Part shown: positions 21,865 to 31,751 of the stretch, piece after piece
How the letters are laid out: every line of letters begins with the position of its first letter
Position numbering within the stretch: the first letter of the stretch is position 1
DNA from: Candidatus Nanopelagicales bacterium
Lineage (GTDB): Bacteria; Actinomycetota; Actinomycetes; S36-B12
NCBI GenBank assembly: GCA_030827125.1
Contig: JAURFD010000011.1
Location: forward strand, 1-64,000
Length of the DNA stretch: 64,000 nt
Reading direction: 5' to 3'
Notes under the pieces: model-generated
What the model saw: the letters and a program-made list of their open reading frames with translations, nothing else
Databases searched by the model: none
What the model was told of the DNA's origin: nothing
Translations under genes and position numbers: made by a program

Positions 21865-22301
21865 GCTGGCCTCCGACGCATCACCAACGCGTCCTCGCCC
21901 GGACCGTAATAGCCCGAACGTCGGGCGATCATGTCAAATCCCTCATCGGCGTATAGGGCTACCGCCGATGCGTTGTCCGCGCGAACCTCCAAGAGCACCT
22001 CTGTGCATTCGGCGCGTCGGGCGGCAGTGAGCAGCTCCTGGAGCAGGGCGCGACCCACTCCCCGTCGCTGCGCTCGCGATGCCACGGCAATCGTTTGGAC
22101 ATCAGCGGTCGGGGGAATGCAGAGGAGGCCCGCGTACCCAACGATTTCTGCCTCATCTTCGGCGACGACGTAGACCCGGTTGCCCTGCGCGAGCTCGCCC
22201 CAGAACTGTGCCGGTGACCACGCCGTCGAGCCGAAGAGGTCGGTCTCCAGCGGCATGATTGTGGCGATATCCCACCAGCGCATGGGCCTCGTGCGCATCA
22301 T
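21861..22301 (-). CDS. rimI: ribosomal-protein-alanine N-acetyltransferase-like GNAT protein
   Basis: A GNAT-family acetyltransferase of 146 residues. The acetyl-CoA pyrophosphate-binding loop is [12 protein letters not shown], and the strands [11 protein letters not shown] and [22 protein letters not shown] match RimI. RimI acetylates the N-terminal alanine of S18 in E. coli; other targets are possible in actinobacteria. It lies between tsaB and tsaD with overlaps on both sides, the standard actinobacterial position, in which it is sometimes fused to tsaD or tsaB. Confidence 0.9.
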   Translation of the reverse strand: MMRTRPMRWWDIATIMPLETDLFGSTAWSPAQFWGELAQGNRVYVVAEDEAEIVGYAGLLCIPPTADVQTIAVASRAQRRGVGRALLQELLTAARRAECTEVLLEVRADNASAVALYADEGFDMIARRSGYYGPGEDALVMRRRPA

Positions 22302-22996
22302 CGCTGTGCCGTCGGGATCGCGTCGGGGCGGCGCAGGTAGAGCGGCACCGCGGGCAGAAGCACCCGATCGGCGTGCCTCAATCGGGTCAACACCTCCGCG
22401 GTCGGCGACCCGCTGCCAGCGGCCTCATCCTCGGGGAGCAGGAGTTCCGCCGGCGGCCGCTCCCCCAGCGCGAGGCGCGCTCGGACGAGTGATGCCACGT
22501 CCGTACCGGACGGTCGGCGTTCACTATCGACATCGGCACAGTCACCCACCGTGCGCCCGACCGCGCGCCCATCGTCGTCACGGCTCACGAGGGGCCCGGT
22601 CGTGCGTACGCCGTCGCCGTCGTAAGTCGCCCACGCGTGCTCCGCGCGACGCACGCGAATCCGTACCGTGAAGGGCTCTCCGTCAGCAACACTCGCGGCA
22701 AGCGCGTCAAGGCTGCAAACCCCCACCACCGGGATCGAGAGAGCCTGCGCCATCGCTCGACCGAAGGTGATCCCGACGCGAAGTCCAGTGAAGGGACCTG
22801 GCCCGACGCCGCAGCCCACCACCGCGAGATCCCGCGGCGTCGCCGACGCCTCAGCGAGGACCGATCGCACAAGTCCGGGCAGCATCTCGGCGTGCCTTCG
22901 CGCGTCGACGTGCGCCCGCGACGCGAGGACGCCGTCATCGTTGACGAGGCCTACCGACGTCGCGGCGGTGGAGGTATCGATCCCAAGGACGAGCAC
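22298..22996 (-). CDS. tsaB: tRNA threonylcarbamoyladenosine biosynthesis protein TsaB
   Basis: The non-catalytic ASKHA-fold partner of TsaD, 232 residues. The N-terminal LGIDTSTAATSVGLV phosphate-binding strand, the heterodimer region HAEMLPGLVRSVLAEA and the glycine-rich GCGVGPGPFTGLRVGITFGRAMA are characteristic. The C-terminal half is poorly conserved, as is usual. It overlaps rimI by four bases and follows tsaE after nine bases. Confidence 0.93.
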   Translation of the reverse strand: MLVLGIDTSTAATSVGLVNDDGVLASRAHVDARRHAEMLPGLVRSVLAEASATPRDLAVVGCGVGPGPFTGLRVGITFGRAMAQALSIPVVGVCSLDALAASVADGEPFTVRIRVRRAEHAWATYDGDGVRTTGPLVSRDDDGRAVGRTVGDCADVDSERRPSGTDVASLVRARLALGERPPAELLLPEDEAAGSGSPTAEVLTRLRHADRVLLPAVPLYLRRPDAIPTAQR

Positions 22997-23005
22997 GCCG
23001 ACACC

Positions 23006-23473
23006 CTAGGCGTCGATGGCGAGGTCAGCGATGGTCGCGTCCGTCCAGCGCGGCCCCACCCCCTGGATCGTGGCCCGCCGGCCGTCACCATCGGGGCCCA
23101 ACGCAATGTGCAGTCGACTCTCGGCGAGGTGCTCGACCCGGTTCTCCCCCCACTCGACGATGGTGACGCAATCCTCGACGGGTAGGTCGAGATCGTCGAT
23201 CTCCTGAGGGCCGTTCAGCCGGTAGGCATCGACGTGCATGAGGGCAGGACCGCCACTGACTGACGGGTGCTCACGCGCAAGCACGAACGTGGGACTCGAC
23301 ACGGCACCGCGCACGCCAAGTCCCTCTCCGATGCCTCGCGTCAGCGTCGTCTTGCCAGCCCCAAGATCGCCGGTAAGGACAACGAGGTCGCCACGCTGCA
23401 GTCTCGCTCCCAGGTGCCTTCCCCAGATGATCGTGGTCTCCACGTCGGGAAGGTCCTGCTCGAACCCCGTCAT
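23006..23473 (-). CDS. tsaE: tRNA threonylcarbamoyladenosine biosynthesis ATPase TsaE
   Basis: P-loop ATPase that regulates the TsaB-TsaD complex; 155 residues. Walker A is GDLGAGKTTLTRGIGEGLG, followed by the typical SSPTFVLAREH switch and MHVDAYRL. The acidic IVEWGENR is the usual Walker B-adjacent segment of this family. The start overlaps the upstream alpha/beta hydrolase gene by four bases. Confidence 0.95.
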   Translation of the reverse strand: MTGFEQDLPDVETTIIWGRHLGARLQRGDLVVLTGDLGAGKTTLTRGIGEGLGVRGAVSSPTFVLAREHPSVSGGPALMHVDAYRLNGPQEIDDLDLPVEDCVTIVEWGENRVEHLAESRLHIALGPDGDGRRATIQGVGPRWTDATIADLAIDA

Positions 23474-24513
23474 GACGTCGACCGCTCGATCAGCCTCAGC
23501 AGGTGACGGTTGACCTGTTCGGGAGCCTCGAGGGTCAGCATGTGACCCACCCCCGGCAGGATCACCAATTCCGCGGTGGGGGTACGCCGAACAATCTCGA
23601 TGCTGTGACCGGGCGGAGTGAGCAGGTCGGCATCGCCGACCATCACAAGCAGTTCAACCGATCCCAGAGCCTGCAGGGCCTCGCGCTTGTCATGCGCCTG
23701 CAGTGCGGGCAGGAGGTCGGCGAGGACATCAACGGGGGTGCCGGCGATGAGATCGGACACCAGGCGCGTGCCGTCAGTGGGCGGGGTCGAACCGAAGGCG
23801 TAGGCCCGGGTGATGAGCAGACCGAGGTCGTTTGATGCTCGACGGGCCCGCTCCACGAGAGCGGACACCGGCCCCTCCGATTCCAGTGCCGCACCGATGG
23901 CGGGTGCCATCCGATGGGCGAGGCGGGCAACGGGCTGCGGGAGTCCGAGGTCAACATCGGCAATGCCCCCGGCGGAAGTGGCCAGCAGCGCCACGCCACG
24001 CACGCGCGGGCCGAAGATCTCCGGCCGCTGATCCGCGAGCGCCATGACCGTCATGCCACCCATGGAGTGACCGACAAGCACAACCGGACCGGACGGGGCC
24101 ACGGCGTCGAGCACACAGCCCAAGTCACGCCCCAACCGATCGATCGAGGTTCCCGCGGGCCCCTTCGTCGAACGTCCGTGGCCACGCTGATCCCACAGCA
24201 CAAGGCGAGCGTGGCGGCCGAGTGATCCCCGTTGATCGGGCCACGAGTCCAGGGACAGTGCGTAGCCGTGGGTGAAGATGACCGTCGGAAGGTCGTCATC
24301 GTGTTCCGGTGGATCATCGATGACGACGGCGAGTTCCACACCGTCGTCGGTCGTCACAACGGACCGAACTCCTGCGTCGCGTCGAGCGACGGGTCCCTCA
24401 CCGCGGCGAAGGTTCCGAGTGGCGAGACGCTCAGCCGCGGCACCCACGGCAACGCCCGCGGCCAAGGCGCCCAACGCGGCGAGCCCCTTCGCTGTCGCGG
24501 GCCACGCCACCAT
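23470..24513 (-). CDS. alpha/beta-hydrolase fold protein
   Basis: A 347-residue alpha/beta hydrolase. An N-terminal hydrophobic stretch (LAALGALAAGVAVGAAAERLA) suggests membrane association or export. The oxyanion motif is FTHGYALS, the nucleophile serine is in VGHSMGGM, the acid is probably Asp in VGDADLLTPP and the histidine in GVGHMLTLE, so the triad looks intact. The substrate is unknown. This gene sits between alr and tsaE in many actinobacteria, overlapping both neighbours here (alr by one base). Confidence 0.87.
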   Translation of the reverse strand: MVAWPATAKGLAALGALAAGVAVGAAAERLATRNLRRGEGPVARRDAGVRSVVTTDDGVELAVVIDDPPEHDDDLPTVIFTHGYALSLDSWPDQRGSLGRHARLVLWDQRGHGRSTKGPAGTSIDRLGRDLGCVLDAVAPSGPVVLVGHSMGGMTVMALADQRPEIFGPRVRGVALLATSAGGIADVDLGLPQPVARLAHRMAPAIGAALESEGPVSALVERARRASNDLGLLITRAYAFGSTPPTDGTRLVSDLIAGTPVDVLADLLPALQAHDKREALQALGSVELLVMVGDADLLTPPGHSIEIVRRTPTAELVILPGVGHMLTLEAPEQVNRHLLRLIERSTS

Positions 24514-25622
24514 CAGACGTCACCGAGGTACCGCCGGGGCACCCGTGAACCGAGGCGCGTCACGATCTCGTAGCCGATGGTGCCGTCCCACGTGGCCCAA
24601 TCCTGGGCCGTGGGCTCACCCGCGTCACCGGGGCCCCACACGAGGACCTCATCACCGGGGGCGACATCGCGATCCCCCACATCGACGACGAACTGATCCA
24701 TGGCTATCCGCCCGACCACGGGAACCCGCTCACCGCCCACGGACACTTGCGGGTCTACGGCGGTACGGGGAATGCCATCGGCATATCCGAGGGGCACCAA
24801 CGCAAGAGTCGTCTCGGTCGCGGCGCGCCAGGTGAGCCCGTAGGACACACCATGACCGGGCGGCACGCGCTTCACCGACGCGAGCGATGCCCGCAACGTC
24901 ATCGCCGGACGTAGCCCCGCCATGTCCACCTGCGGTCCCGGCGGTACGCCGTACATCGCAATACCGAGTCGCACGAGGTCGAAGTGGGTGCCGGCATTGG
25001 TCAGCGTGCCGCCACTGTTGGCCAGGTGCCGTAGTGGAGGCTCGATTCCTCGACGCTGCGCGAGGGACAGCGCCTCGTCGAAAGCCGCGATCTGTTCGCT
25101 CGTCTCGACGGCGCCCGCGACTTCACCGGAGGCAAGGTGTGACCATATGCCGACGACATCGACATCGGAACGGTGCGCCAGGACCGCGGTGAGGATGTCG
25201 TCGAAGGTGTGGGGAAGCGCACCGCCACGCCCCAGGCCGGTGTCCACCTTGAGGTGAACGCGTGCGCGCTTGCCTGCCGCACGCGCCGCCGCCGCGACCT
25301 CGTCGACGGCCCAAACGGCACCGACGTTGAGGTCGACGTCAGCGCGCACGCATGCGACGAGGTTCGGGTCGCCCGGGGGGTAGAGCCAGGCGAGTATCGG
25401 CCCCGTGTCGCCCGCCCGTCGTAGGGCGAGGGCCTCACTGGGCAGCGCCACACCCAGCCATTCGGCACCGGCACGTCGAGCGGCGCGCGCCACCGGAATC
25501 GCCCCATGCCCATAGGCATCCGCCTTCACCACGGCCATGGTGAGGACACCGGGCCGCTGCAGGCTGCGCAGATTGGCCTCGATGACGGTCAGATCGACGA
25601 TGGCCTCCGCACGCTCACTCAT
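24513..25622 (-). CDS. alr: alanine racemase
   Basis: PLP-dependent enzyme interconverting L- and D-alanine for peptidoglycan; 369 residues. The PLP-binding lysine is Lys33 in AVVKADAYGHG, and the catalytic tyrosine lies in GHGVSYGLTW, with the partner segment RIAMDQFVVDVGD in the second domain. ATG 25622 overlaps the nnr stop by four bases. Its place between nnr and the hydrolase-tsaE genes matches other actinobacteria. Confidence 0.96.
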   Translation of the reverse strand: MSERAEAIVDLTVIEANLRSLQRPGVLTMAVVKADAYGHGAIPVARAARRAGAEWLGVALPSEALALRRAGDTGPILAWLYPPGDPNLVACVRADVDLNVGAVWAVDEVAAAARAAGKRARVHLKVDTGLGRGGALPHTFDDILTAVLAHRSDVDVVGIWSHLASGEVAGAVETSEQIAAFDEALSLAQRRGIEPPLRHLANSGGTLTNAGTHFDLVRLGIAMYGVPPGPQVDMAGLRPAMTLRASLASVKRVPPGHGVSYGLTWRAATETTLALVPLGYADGIPRTAVDPQVSVGGERVPVVGRIAMDQFVVDVGDRDVAPGDEVLVWGPGDAGEPTAQDWATWDGTIGYEIVTRLGSRVPRRYLGDV

Positions 25623-27139
25623 TCGATTACTCCGCGCCGGACACCCGCAATGGCGGCCGGGAGCGCCTTGATGAGATCCGGTGCCGTCACCGGGCGTCCG
25701 TCGGCGCTGGCCAGACGCCCCGCGATGCCGTGCAGTCCCACCGCCGCCGCGGCCACCAGTGCAGCCGCCTCATCATTGGGGCATTGCTCGCGCGCGACCG
25801 CACCCGACAGCAGAGCGCCGATGAGTCCGGCAAGGACATCACCACTCCCGGCGGTCCCAAGTTCGGGTCCACCCCACGTGTCGACATAGGCGATCCCACT
25901 CGGTGACGCGATCACGGTGCCCGGCCCCTTGAGGACGACGACGACGCCGAGGTCGCGGGCAGCGGCACGCGCGGCGCCGAGTCGGTCCTCTTCGGCACCG
26001 CTGCCGGCCTGATAGCCGAGCGCGGCAAATTCACCCGCATGGGGAGTGATGACGGTGGGCCACGTCCGTTCCTCGAGCGCCTGCCATGGCTCGCTCTCAC
26101 GGAGCATGTGCAACGCGTCCGCATCCACGACGACCGGGGCAGGAGCTCCGAGAACAGATCGCAGGATGGCGCGGCCATCAGCATCCACCCCTAGGCCCGG
26201 CCCGACCGTCCATGCCGTGGTGCGTCGGACAGCTCCGGGGGACTCGGTCGACACCACGACGTCCCAGAAGCGGTCGACGATGGCAGCCGCGAGGCCATCA
26301 CCGCGATCAAGGACGTGAACCATGCCCACATTGCCCTGGCGAGCGCTCCCGGTCACCATGAAGGCCGCCCCTCGGTACCGCGCACTTCCTGCCGCGATGC
26401 CGACCACACCGCGCGAATACTTATAGTCCTCGCTCGCCGGCTCGGGAACCGCGGCGGCGAGTGCGTCGGCATCCAGGGAGAACAACGTCGGCTCGGGTAG
26501 GGCATCGTCCAGGCCGATGTCGACGAGGACCACGGCCCCCGCATGATCGCGCCCCGGCGAAAGGAGCAATCCCGGCTTCACGGCACCGAAGGTCACGGTC
26601 ATGTCTGCGCTGACCACAGCGTCCGAATCGGCCACGGCCCCGCTGTCGGCATCCACCCCGGAGGGAACGTCCACGGCCACGACCAGCGCCCCTGAGGTCA
26701 TGGCTATGTTCACCACCGCACTCGCGTCGGCACGCAGGGCACCACGCCCACCGATCCCGACAATGCCGTCAAGCACGAGATCTGCCCGATCCAGCGCGGA
26801 TGCGTGGTCACTGCCTGACACAAGCCGTCCGCCGGCCGCTCGCAAGGCTGCGAGGCCACCCTCGTGGCAGGAATCACCGAGAAGGACAGCCCGGACCTGC
26901 GCACCCCGACCCGCGAGTCGGGCACCGGCGTACAGAGCATCGCCACCGTTGTTGCCACTCCCCACCAGTAGGACGATGCGACTGCCGACTAGGTCGACAC
27001 CGGACTCCCGAAGCAGCGCCGCGCATGCGTCCGCTAGCCCGGTGGCCGCGCGCTCCATGAGGGCACCGTCAGGCAACATCGCCATGACGGACTCCTCGGC
27101 CCGGCGCACGGTGGCGACGTCATATATGCCCGCCATCAC
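25619..27139 (-). CDS. nnr: bifunctional NAD(P)H-hydrate epimerase / ADP-dependent dehydratase
   Basis: Repairs hydrated NADH and NADPH. At 506 residues it joins an N-terminal epimerase domain (YjeF_N: LLVGSGNNGGDALYAGARLA, VVAVDVPSGVDADSG) to a C-terminal ribokinase-like dehydratase domain (WTVGPGLGVD, VVVDADALHML, VITPHAGEFAALG, VVLKGPGTVIA, LGTAGSGDVLAGLIGALLS). Both active-site sets appear intact. It overlaps acpS and alr by four bases each. Confidence 0.96.
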   Translation of the reverse strand: MMAGIYDVATVRRAEESVMAMLPDGALMERAATGLADACAALLRESGVDLVGSRIVLLVGSGNNGGDALYAGARLAGRGAQVRAVLLGDSCHEGGLAALRAAGGRLVSGSDHASALDRADLVLDGIVGIGGRGALRADASAVVNIAMTSGALVVAVDVPSGVDADSGAVADSDAVVSADMTVTFGAVKPGLLLSPGRDHAGAVVLVDIGLDDALPEPTLFSLDADALAAAVPEPASEDYKYSRGVVGIAAGSARYRGAAFMVTGSARQGNVGMVHVLDRGDGLAAAIVDRFWDVVVSTESPGAVRRTTAWTVGPGLGVDADGRAILRSVLGAPAPVVVDADALHMLRESEPWQALEERTWPTVITPHAGEFAALGYQAGSGAEEDRLGAARAAARDLGVVVVLKGPGTVIASPSGIAYVDTWGGPELGTAGSGDVLAGLIGALLSGAVAREQCPNDEAAALVAAAAVGLHGIAGRLASADGRPVTAPDLIKALPAAIAGVRRGVIE

Positions 27140-27504
27140 GCCTCCCCGATCGCCTGCGCCACCGCGTTGTCACCATCATGCGTCAGTGACAGATGCCAGC
27201 GCCGAATGCCGATTCGCTCGGCTGCAGCAGCAACCGTGTCCCGCGTCTCCACATGGGGACGCCCAGTCTCATCGACCACGATCTCGCAGTCGTGCCAGGC
27301 CATGCCCGCAGGAGCTCCCAGTGCTTTGGCAATGGCCTCCTTGGCCGCGAAGCGCGCAGCCAGCGACCCCGGTCCCCGGAGATCTCCACTCGGAAGACGC
27401 GACTCACGCTCGGTGAAGAGCCGCTCCACCATGCCGGGGCGTCGCTCCATCATTCCCGCGAACCTCGCGATCACGACGATGTCGATACCAATGCCGACAA
27501 TCAT
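27136..27504 (-). CDS. acpS: holo-[acyl-carrier-protein] synthase
   Basis: Attaches 4'-phosphopantetheine from CoA to acyl carrier protein. The product is 122 residues from ATG 27504; the track start at 27582 lies inside glmS. The magnesium-binding aspartate is in GIGIDIVVIARF and the glutamate-lysine motif in RFAAKEAIAKALG, and the C-terminal HLSLTHDGDNAVAQAI is typical. GTGGAG overlaps the glmS stop, two bases before the start, indicating coupling to glmS. Confidence 0.95.
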   Translation of the reverse strand: MIVGIGIDIVVIARFAGMMERRPGMVERLFTERESRLPSGDLRGPGSLAARFAAKEAIAKALGAPAGMAWHDCEIVVDETGRPHVETRDTVAAAAERIGIRRWHLSLTHDGDNAVAQAIGEA

Positions 27505-27506
27505 CG

Positions 27507-29357
27507 CTACTCCACGGTGACGGACTTGGCGAGGTTCCGCGGTTGATCGACGTCGTGGCCCTTCACGGTGGCCATGGCACACGCGAAGATCTGCAACGGA
27601 ACACTCGCGACCAGCGGTTGCATCAGCGTGGGCACCGCGGGAACGCGAATGATCTCGTCGGCAAACGGCACGACCGACTCATCACCCTCCTCAGCGATGA
27701 CGATGGTGCGCGCACCTCGGGCCCGGACCTCTTGAATATTCGAAATCATCTTGCCGTGCAGGACCGCACGACCCTGCGGCGACGGCACAATGCAGATAAC
27801 CGGCACGCCGTCCTCAATGAGGGCGATCGGCCCGTGCTTGAGTTCCCCTGCCGGGAAGCCCTCCGCGTGCATGTACGCGAGCTCCTTGAGTTTGAGTGCC
27901 CCTTCAAGGGCGACCGGGTAGCCCACGTGGCGACCGAGGAAGAGCACCGACTTCGCGTCCACGAGTTCCCGGGCGAGAGCCTGGACACCCTCGCTGGTGT
28001 CCAGGACGAGATCCACCGCCTGGGGCATGTCGGACAGGTCTGTGAGCACGCTGCGGATTTCGTCACCGAACATGTTGCCGCGCACCTGGGCCAGGTAGAG
28101 GCCGACGAGGTACGCCGCAATGATCTGCGTGAGGAACGCCTTGGTCGATGCGACCGCCACCTCGGGACCGGCGTAGGTGTACAACACGGCATCGCATTCA
28201 CGCGGGATGGTCGATCCGACGGTGTTGCAGATGGCCAAGGCGCGAGAACCCTGTTCGCGGGCATGGCGGAGAGCCATGAGGGTGTCCATCGTCTCGCCGG
28301 ACTGCGAGATGGCGATGGTGAGCGTGCGGGCATCGACGATGGGATCGCGGTAGCGGAATTCGCTCGCGAGTTCGACGTCGACCGGGATTCGGGTCCAGTG
28401 TTCGATCGCGTACTTGGCCACGAGTCCCGCGTGATAGGCCGTGCCGCACGCGACGACGATGATCTTGTCGACCTCGCGGAGTTCAGCGTCGGTGAGACGC
28501 ATCTCGTCAAGGTGCAGGCGCCCGTCGCGTCCCACGCGTCCGCGTTGAGCATCCGCGACGGCCTTCGGCTGTTCATTGATCTCCTTGAGCATGAACAGGT
28601 CGTAGCCGCCCTTCTCGGCGGCCGAGGCATCCCAGGTCACGGTAAAGGGTGTGGCTTCGACATCGTTGCCATCGAAGTCGGTGACCACGACCGAGTCCCG
28701 GGAGATCTGGACGACCTGGTCCTGGCCGAGTTCGAGGGCCTCGCGCGTGTGGGAGACGAAGGCTGCCACGTCGGAGGCAAGGAAATTCTCGCCGTCCCCG
28801 AGCCCCACGACGAGCGGAGAGTTGCGGCGCGCCGCCACGACGACGTCCACGTGATCGGCCACGACGGCGACGAGCGTGAAGGCGCCCTCGAGTTGCCGAC
28901 ACGTCCGACGCATCGCCTCAGCGAGGTCACCGTCGCAACGGGGCAATTCTGCCGCCAGCAGGTGCGCCACCACTTCGGTGTCGGTCTCTGACGAGAGTTC
29001 AATACCGGCACTGATCAACTCATCGCGGATGACGGCAAAGTTCTCGATGATGCCGTTGTGGATGACCGCCACCGTGCCGTCGGCACTTACGTGGGGATGC
29101 GCATTGGCATCGGTCGGGCCGCCATGGGTGGCCCACCGCGTGTGGCCGATGCCGATGGTCGCCGCCGCCAGGGGGTCCGAGCCGAGGAGGCTTTCGAGGT
29201 TGGCGAGTTTGCCGGCCTTCTTGCGCACGTCGAGTTGGTCGCCGGTGACGACCGCGACCCCGGCGGAGTCGTACCCCCGATACTCCAGCCGCCGCAATCC
29301 CTCGACGACGACCTCGAGGGCCTGCTTCTCGCCGACGTAGCCCACGATGCCGCACAT
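27507..29357 (-). CDS. glmS: glutamine-fructose-6-phosphate aminotransferase (isomerizing)
   Basis: Makes glucosamine 6-phosphate from fructose 6-phosphate and glutamine, the entry to UDP-GlcNAc and peptidoglycan. I start at ATG 29357 because Cys2 of MCGIVGYVG must become the N-terminal nucleophile; this gives 616 residues. The glutaminase domain has HTRWATHGGPTDANAHPH and the two SIS domains have CGTAYHAGLVAKY and SQSGETMDTL. The C-terminal VDQPRNLAKSVTVE is the family end. No ribosome binding site is visible; a TACGCT box seven bases upstream suggests a leaderless transcript. It is divergent from the DUF389 gene. Confidence 0.96.
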   Translation of the reverse strand: MCGIVGYVGEKQALEVVVEGLRRLEYRGYDSAGVAVVTGDQLDVRKKAGKLANLESLLGSDPLAAATIGIGHTRWATHGGPTDANAHPHVSADGTVAVIHNGIIENFAVIRDELISAGIELSSETDTEVVAHLLAAELPRCDGDLAEAMRRTCRQLEGAFTLVAVVADHVDVVVAARRNSPLVVGLGDGENFLASDVAAFVSHTREALELGQDQVVQISRDSVVVTDFDGNDVEATPFTVTWDASAAEKGGYDLFMLKEINEQPKAVADAQRGRVGRDGRLHLDEMRLTDAELREVDKIIVVACGTAYHAGLVAKYAIEHWTRIPVDVELASEFRYRDPIVDARTLTIAISQSGETMDTLMALRHAREQGSRALAICNTVGSTIPRECDAVLYTYAGPEVAVASTKAFLTQIIAAYLVGLYLAQVRGNMFGDEIRSVLTDLSDMPQAVDLVLDTSEGVQALARELVDAKSVLFLGRHVGYPVALEGALKLKELAYMHAEGFPAGELKHGPIALIEDGVPVICIVPSPQGRAVLHGKMISNIQEVRARGARTIVIAEEGDESVVPFADEIIRVPAVPTLMQPLVASVPLQIFACAMATVKGHDVDQPRNLAKSVTVE

Positions 29358-29364
29358 GGGGGCC

Positions 29365-29389
29365 AGCGTACGCGCTCGCGCCGTGTCAA
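29365..29389 (-). promoter_or_regulatory. possible glmS promoter giving a leaderless transcript
   Basis: On the minus strand TACGCT (29370-29365) ends seven bases before the glmS ATG, so transcription would start at or beside the initiation codon, consistent with the lack of a Shine-Dalgarno sequence. A TTGACA sits upstream at 29389-29384, but the spacer is only 13 bases, so the -35 assignment is doubtful. Confidence 0.4.
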
Positions 29390-29428
29390 TCGGCCACCCC
29401 ATGGCCCAGAAGCGGACAGAATCAGCCC

Positions 29429-30367
29429 ATGTTGAGCCTTCGGGTCTTCTGCCCGGCGGACCTCTCGGCCGAGGCCGAACAAATCCTCGCCGAGGAGCCC
29501 TCCGTGTCGTCGCTCGCAGTGATCCCCGGCGGCAGTCGTGAGCCGGTCGGGGATCTCATCATCGCTTCCGTGCCACGAACGACGGCGGACAGGGTGATCG
29601 AACGACTCACCGCGTTGGGAGTTCCCGCCCGGGGCGCCATCGAGACGACGCCGGTGAGCGGCTGGACATCCCAGCGAGCGCTTGACATTCAGCACTCCGA
29701 CGCGCCGGACGATCAGGACGCCGTGGTCTGGATGGACGTCGTTCGAGATGCCTACGACTCGTCGAGTCTCACCTGGGGATTCCTTGCCTTCATGTCGATG
29801 GCCACCTTCATTGCTGCGATTGCCATCGTCCTCGACTCGCAGGTGCTCATCATCGGCGCCATGGTCCTGGGGCCCGAGTTCGGCGCCATCGCCGCGCTCG
29901 GCGTCGCCCTGGTCACGCACCGTCCGCATCTGCTCTGGTCAGCCCTGCGCACCCTCCTGCTCGGCTTCGCGATTGCCATTGCCCTGTCTACGGCCGTTTT
30001 TGCTCTGCTCGCCCAGGTGGGCTGGGTAACCATGGCGCAGGTCAGTGGTCCACGTCCGTTGACCGAGTTCATCTACCGGCCTGACAACTGGTCCGTCGTC
30101 ATCGCCATCGTGGCTGGCATCGCCGGTGTCCTGGCCCTGGTGACCGGTCGCTCCGCCACGCTCACCGGCGTCTTCATCTCGGTCACGACAATTCCGGCCG
30201 CCGGCAACATCGCGCTGGCCCTGCCCTTCCGAGATTGGCCGGAGGTCCTCGGCAGCGCTCTGCAACTCGGCATCAACATCACCGGCATGGCCGTGGCCGG
30301 ATCCCTCACCCTGCTGGTGCTGCGCCGGGTCCGAGCGGCCCGTCGACGCGCCCGACAACGGCGTTAA
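29429..30367 (+). CDS. DUF389 multi-pass membrane protein
   Basis: A 312-residue protein of the DUF389 family (function unknown). Residues 1-100 form a soluble domain; then about six membrane segments follow, including FLAFMSMATFIAAIAIVL, VLIIGAMVLGPEFGAIAALGVAL, VIAIVAGIAGVLALV and GINITGMAVAGSLTLLVL, and a very arginine-rich tail. The conserved IIGAMVLGPEFG and TTIPAAGNIALA segments are DUF389 signatures. It is isolated: divergent from glmS across 71 bp and convergent with glmM 12 bp away. It interrupts the otherwise minus-strand glmM-glmS neighbourhood. Confidence 0.85.
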   Translation: MLSLRVFCPADLSAEAEQILAEEPSVSSLAVIPGGSREPVGDLIIASVPRTTADRVIERLTALGVPARGAIETTPVSGWTSQRALDIQHSDAPDDQDAVVWMDVVRDAYDSSSLTWGFLAFMSMATFIAAIAIVLDSQVLIIGAMVLGPEFGAIAALGVALVTHRPHLLWSALRTLLLGFAIAIALSTAVFALLAQVGWVTMAQVSGPRPLTEFIYRPDNWSVVIAIVAGIAGVLALVTGRSATLTGVFISVTTIPAAGNIALALPFRDWPEVLGSALQLGINITGMAVAGSLTLLVLRRVRAARRRARQRR

Positions 30368-30379
30368 CGCGGGTACCGG

Positions 30380-31741
30380 CTAAGACAGGGACAGGCAGGA
30401 CCGCACAGTGGCGGCGATCGCCTCGGCGGCGGCCGTGGCTTCGTCGTGCGTCGGTGCCTCGACCATGACCCGTACGATCGGCTCGGTGCCGGAGGGGCGC
30501 AGAAGAACTCGCCCGGTTGATCCGAGTCGCCCCTCCACGGCGGCGACGGCAGCCAACACGTCGGGATGTTCGTTCACACGATTGCGGTCGACTCCCGACA
30601 CGTTGATGAGCACCTGCGGTAGGCGTTCCACCACGCCGGCAAGTTCCGCGAGTGAGCGGCCCGTCCGCGCCATCTCCCCGAGAAGCGCCAGCGCCGTGAG
30701 CGTGCCATCACCGGTAGTGGCGTGTTCGAGCAAGATCACGTGGCCGCTCTGCTCACCGCCGAGACGCAGGCCACCTGCGCGCATCGCCTCGAGGACGTAT
30801 CGATCCCCCACCGCCGTCTCGATCACCTCGATGCCAGCAGCCTGCATCGCAAGCTTGAAGCCGAGGTTGGACATGACCGTGGCCACCACAGTGTCTCCCA
30901 CCAGCGAGCCGGCCTCACGCATCCCGAGCGCCAAGACCGCCAAGATTTGATCGCCATCGACGATCTCACCATCGGCGGCCACCGCCAGGCATCGATCGGC
31001 GTCGCCATCATGGGCGATGCCGACATCAGCACCGTGCTCAACCACCGCGGCGACGAGGTCCTCCAGATGGGTGCTCCCGCAACCGGCGTTGATGTTGAGG
31101 CCGTCGGGAGAGGAGTGAATCGCCAAGACCTCCGCGCCGGCTCGACGCATCGCCTCCGGCGACACCTCAGCCGCGGCTCCGTTCGCCGTGTCGACGACGA
31201 CGCGCAGCCCCGCTAACGACGTGGGGCAGGCGGCGAGGAGGTGGTCGATGTAGCGGGCCCGCGCATCGGCCATCACACGGACGCGTCCTACGGCCGCCCC
31301 CGTGGGCCTATCCCATGCCTCGGCCATGCGGGCTTCGATAGCGTCCTCGACGGCATCGGGCAGTTTGTGCCCGGCGGCATCGAAGAACTTGATGCCGTTG
31401 TCCGGCATCGGATTGTGCGACGCCGAGAGCATCACGCCCAGACTCGCACCCGCGGACGCGGTGAGGTAGGCGACAGCTGGTGTGGGGACAACACCGACCA
31501 GAAGGACGTCGACACCGGCACTGGCCAGCCCAGCCACGACGGCGGCTTCGAGGAACTCCCCGCTGGCACGCGGGTCACGTCCGACCACGGCGAGGGGCCG
31601 ACCAGAGCCAGCTGCGCTCAGCGCTCCGGCATCCCCCAGCACATGCGCGGCGGACGCCGCGAGACGTAGCGCCAATTCCGCGGTGAGATCGCGGTTGGCT
31701 AGGCCCCGAACGCCGTCGGTACCGAAGAGGCGCCCGCCCAC
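30380..31741 (-). CDS. glmM: phosphoglucosamine mutase
   Basis: Converts glucosamine 6-phosphate to glucosamine 1-phosphate; 453 residues. The start [14 protein letters not shown] is diagnostic, the phosphoserine loop is [17 protein letters not shown], the metal-binding loop is [12 protein letters not shown], the sugar loop is GGEQSGHVI and the phosphate-binding loop is [17 protein letters not shown] 31741 follows the rpsI stop by ten bases, so it is probably the last gene of the rplM-rpsI-glmM unit. glmS lies beyond the intervening DUF389 gene. Confidence 0.97.
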   Translation of the reverse strand: MGGRLFGTDGVRGLANRDLTAELALRLAASAAHVLGDAGALSAAGSGRPLAVVGRDPRASGEFLEAAVVAGLASAGVDVLLVGVVPTPAVAYLTASAGASLGVMLSASHNPMPDNGIKFFDAAGHKLPDAVEDAIEARMAEAWDRPTGAAVGRVRVMADARARYIDHLLAACPTSLAGLRVVVDTANGAAAEVSPEAMRRAGAEVLAIHSSPDGLNINAGCGSTHLEDLVAAVVEHGADVGIAHDGDADRCLAVAADGEIVDGDQILAVLALGMREAGSLVGDTVVATVMSNLGFKLAMQAAGIEVIETAVGDRYVLEAMRAGGLRLGGEQSGHVILLEHATTGDGTLTALALLGEMARTGRSLAELAGVVERLPQVLINVSGVDRNRVNEHPDVLAAVAAVEGRLGSTGRVLLRPSGTEPIVRVMVEAPTHDEATAAAEAIAATVRSCLSLS

Positions 31742-31751
31742 GGCCGTCGAA

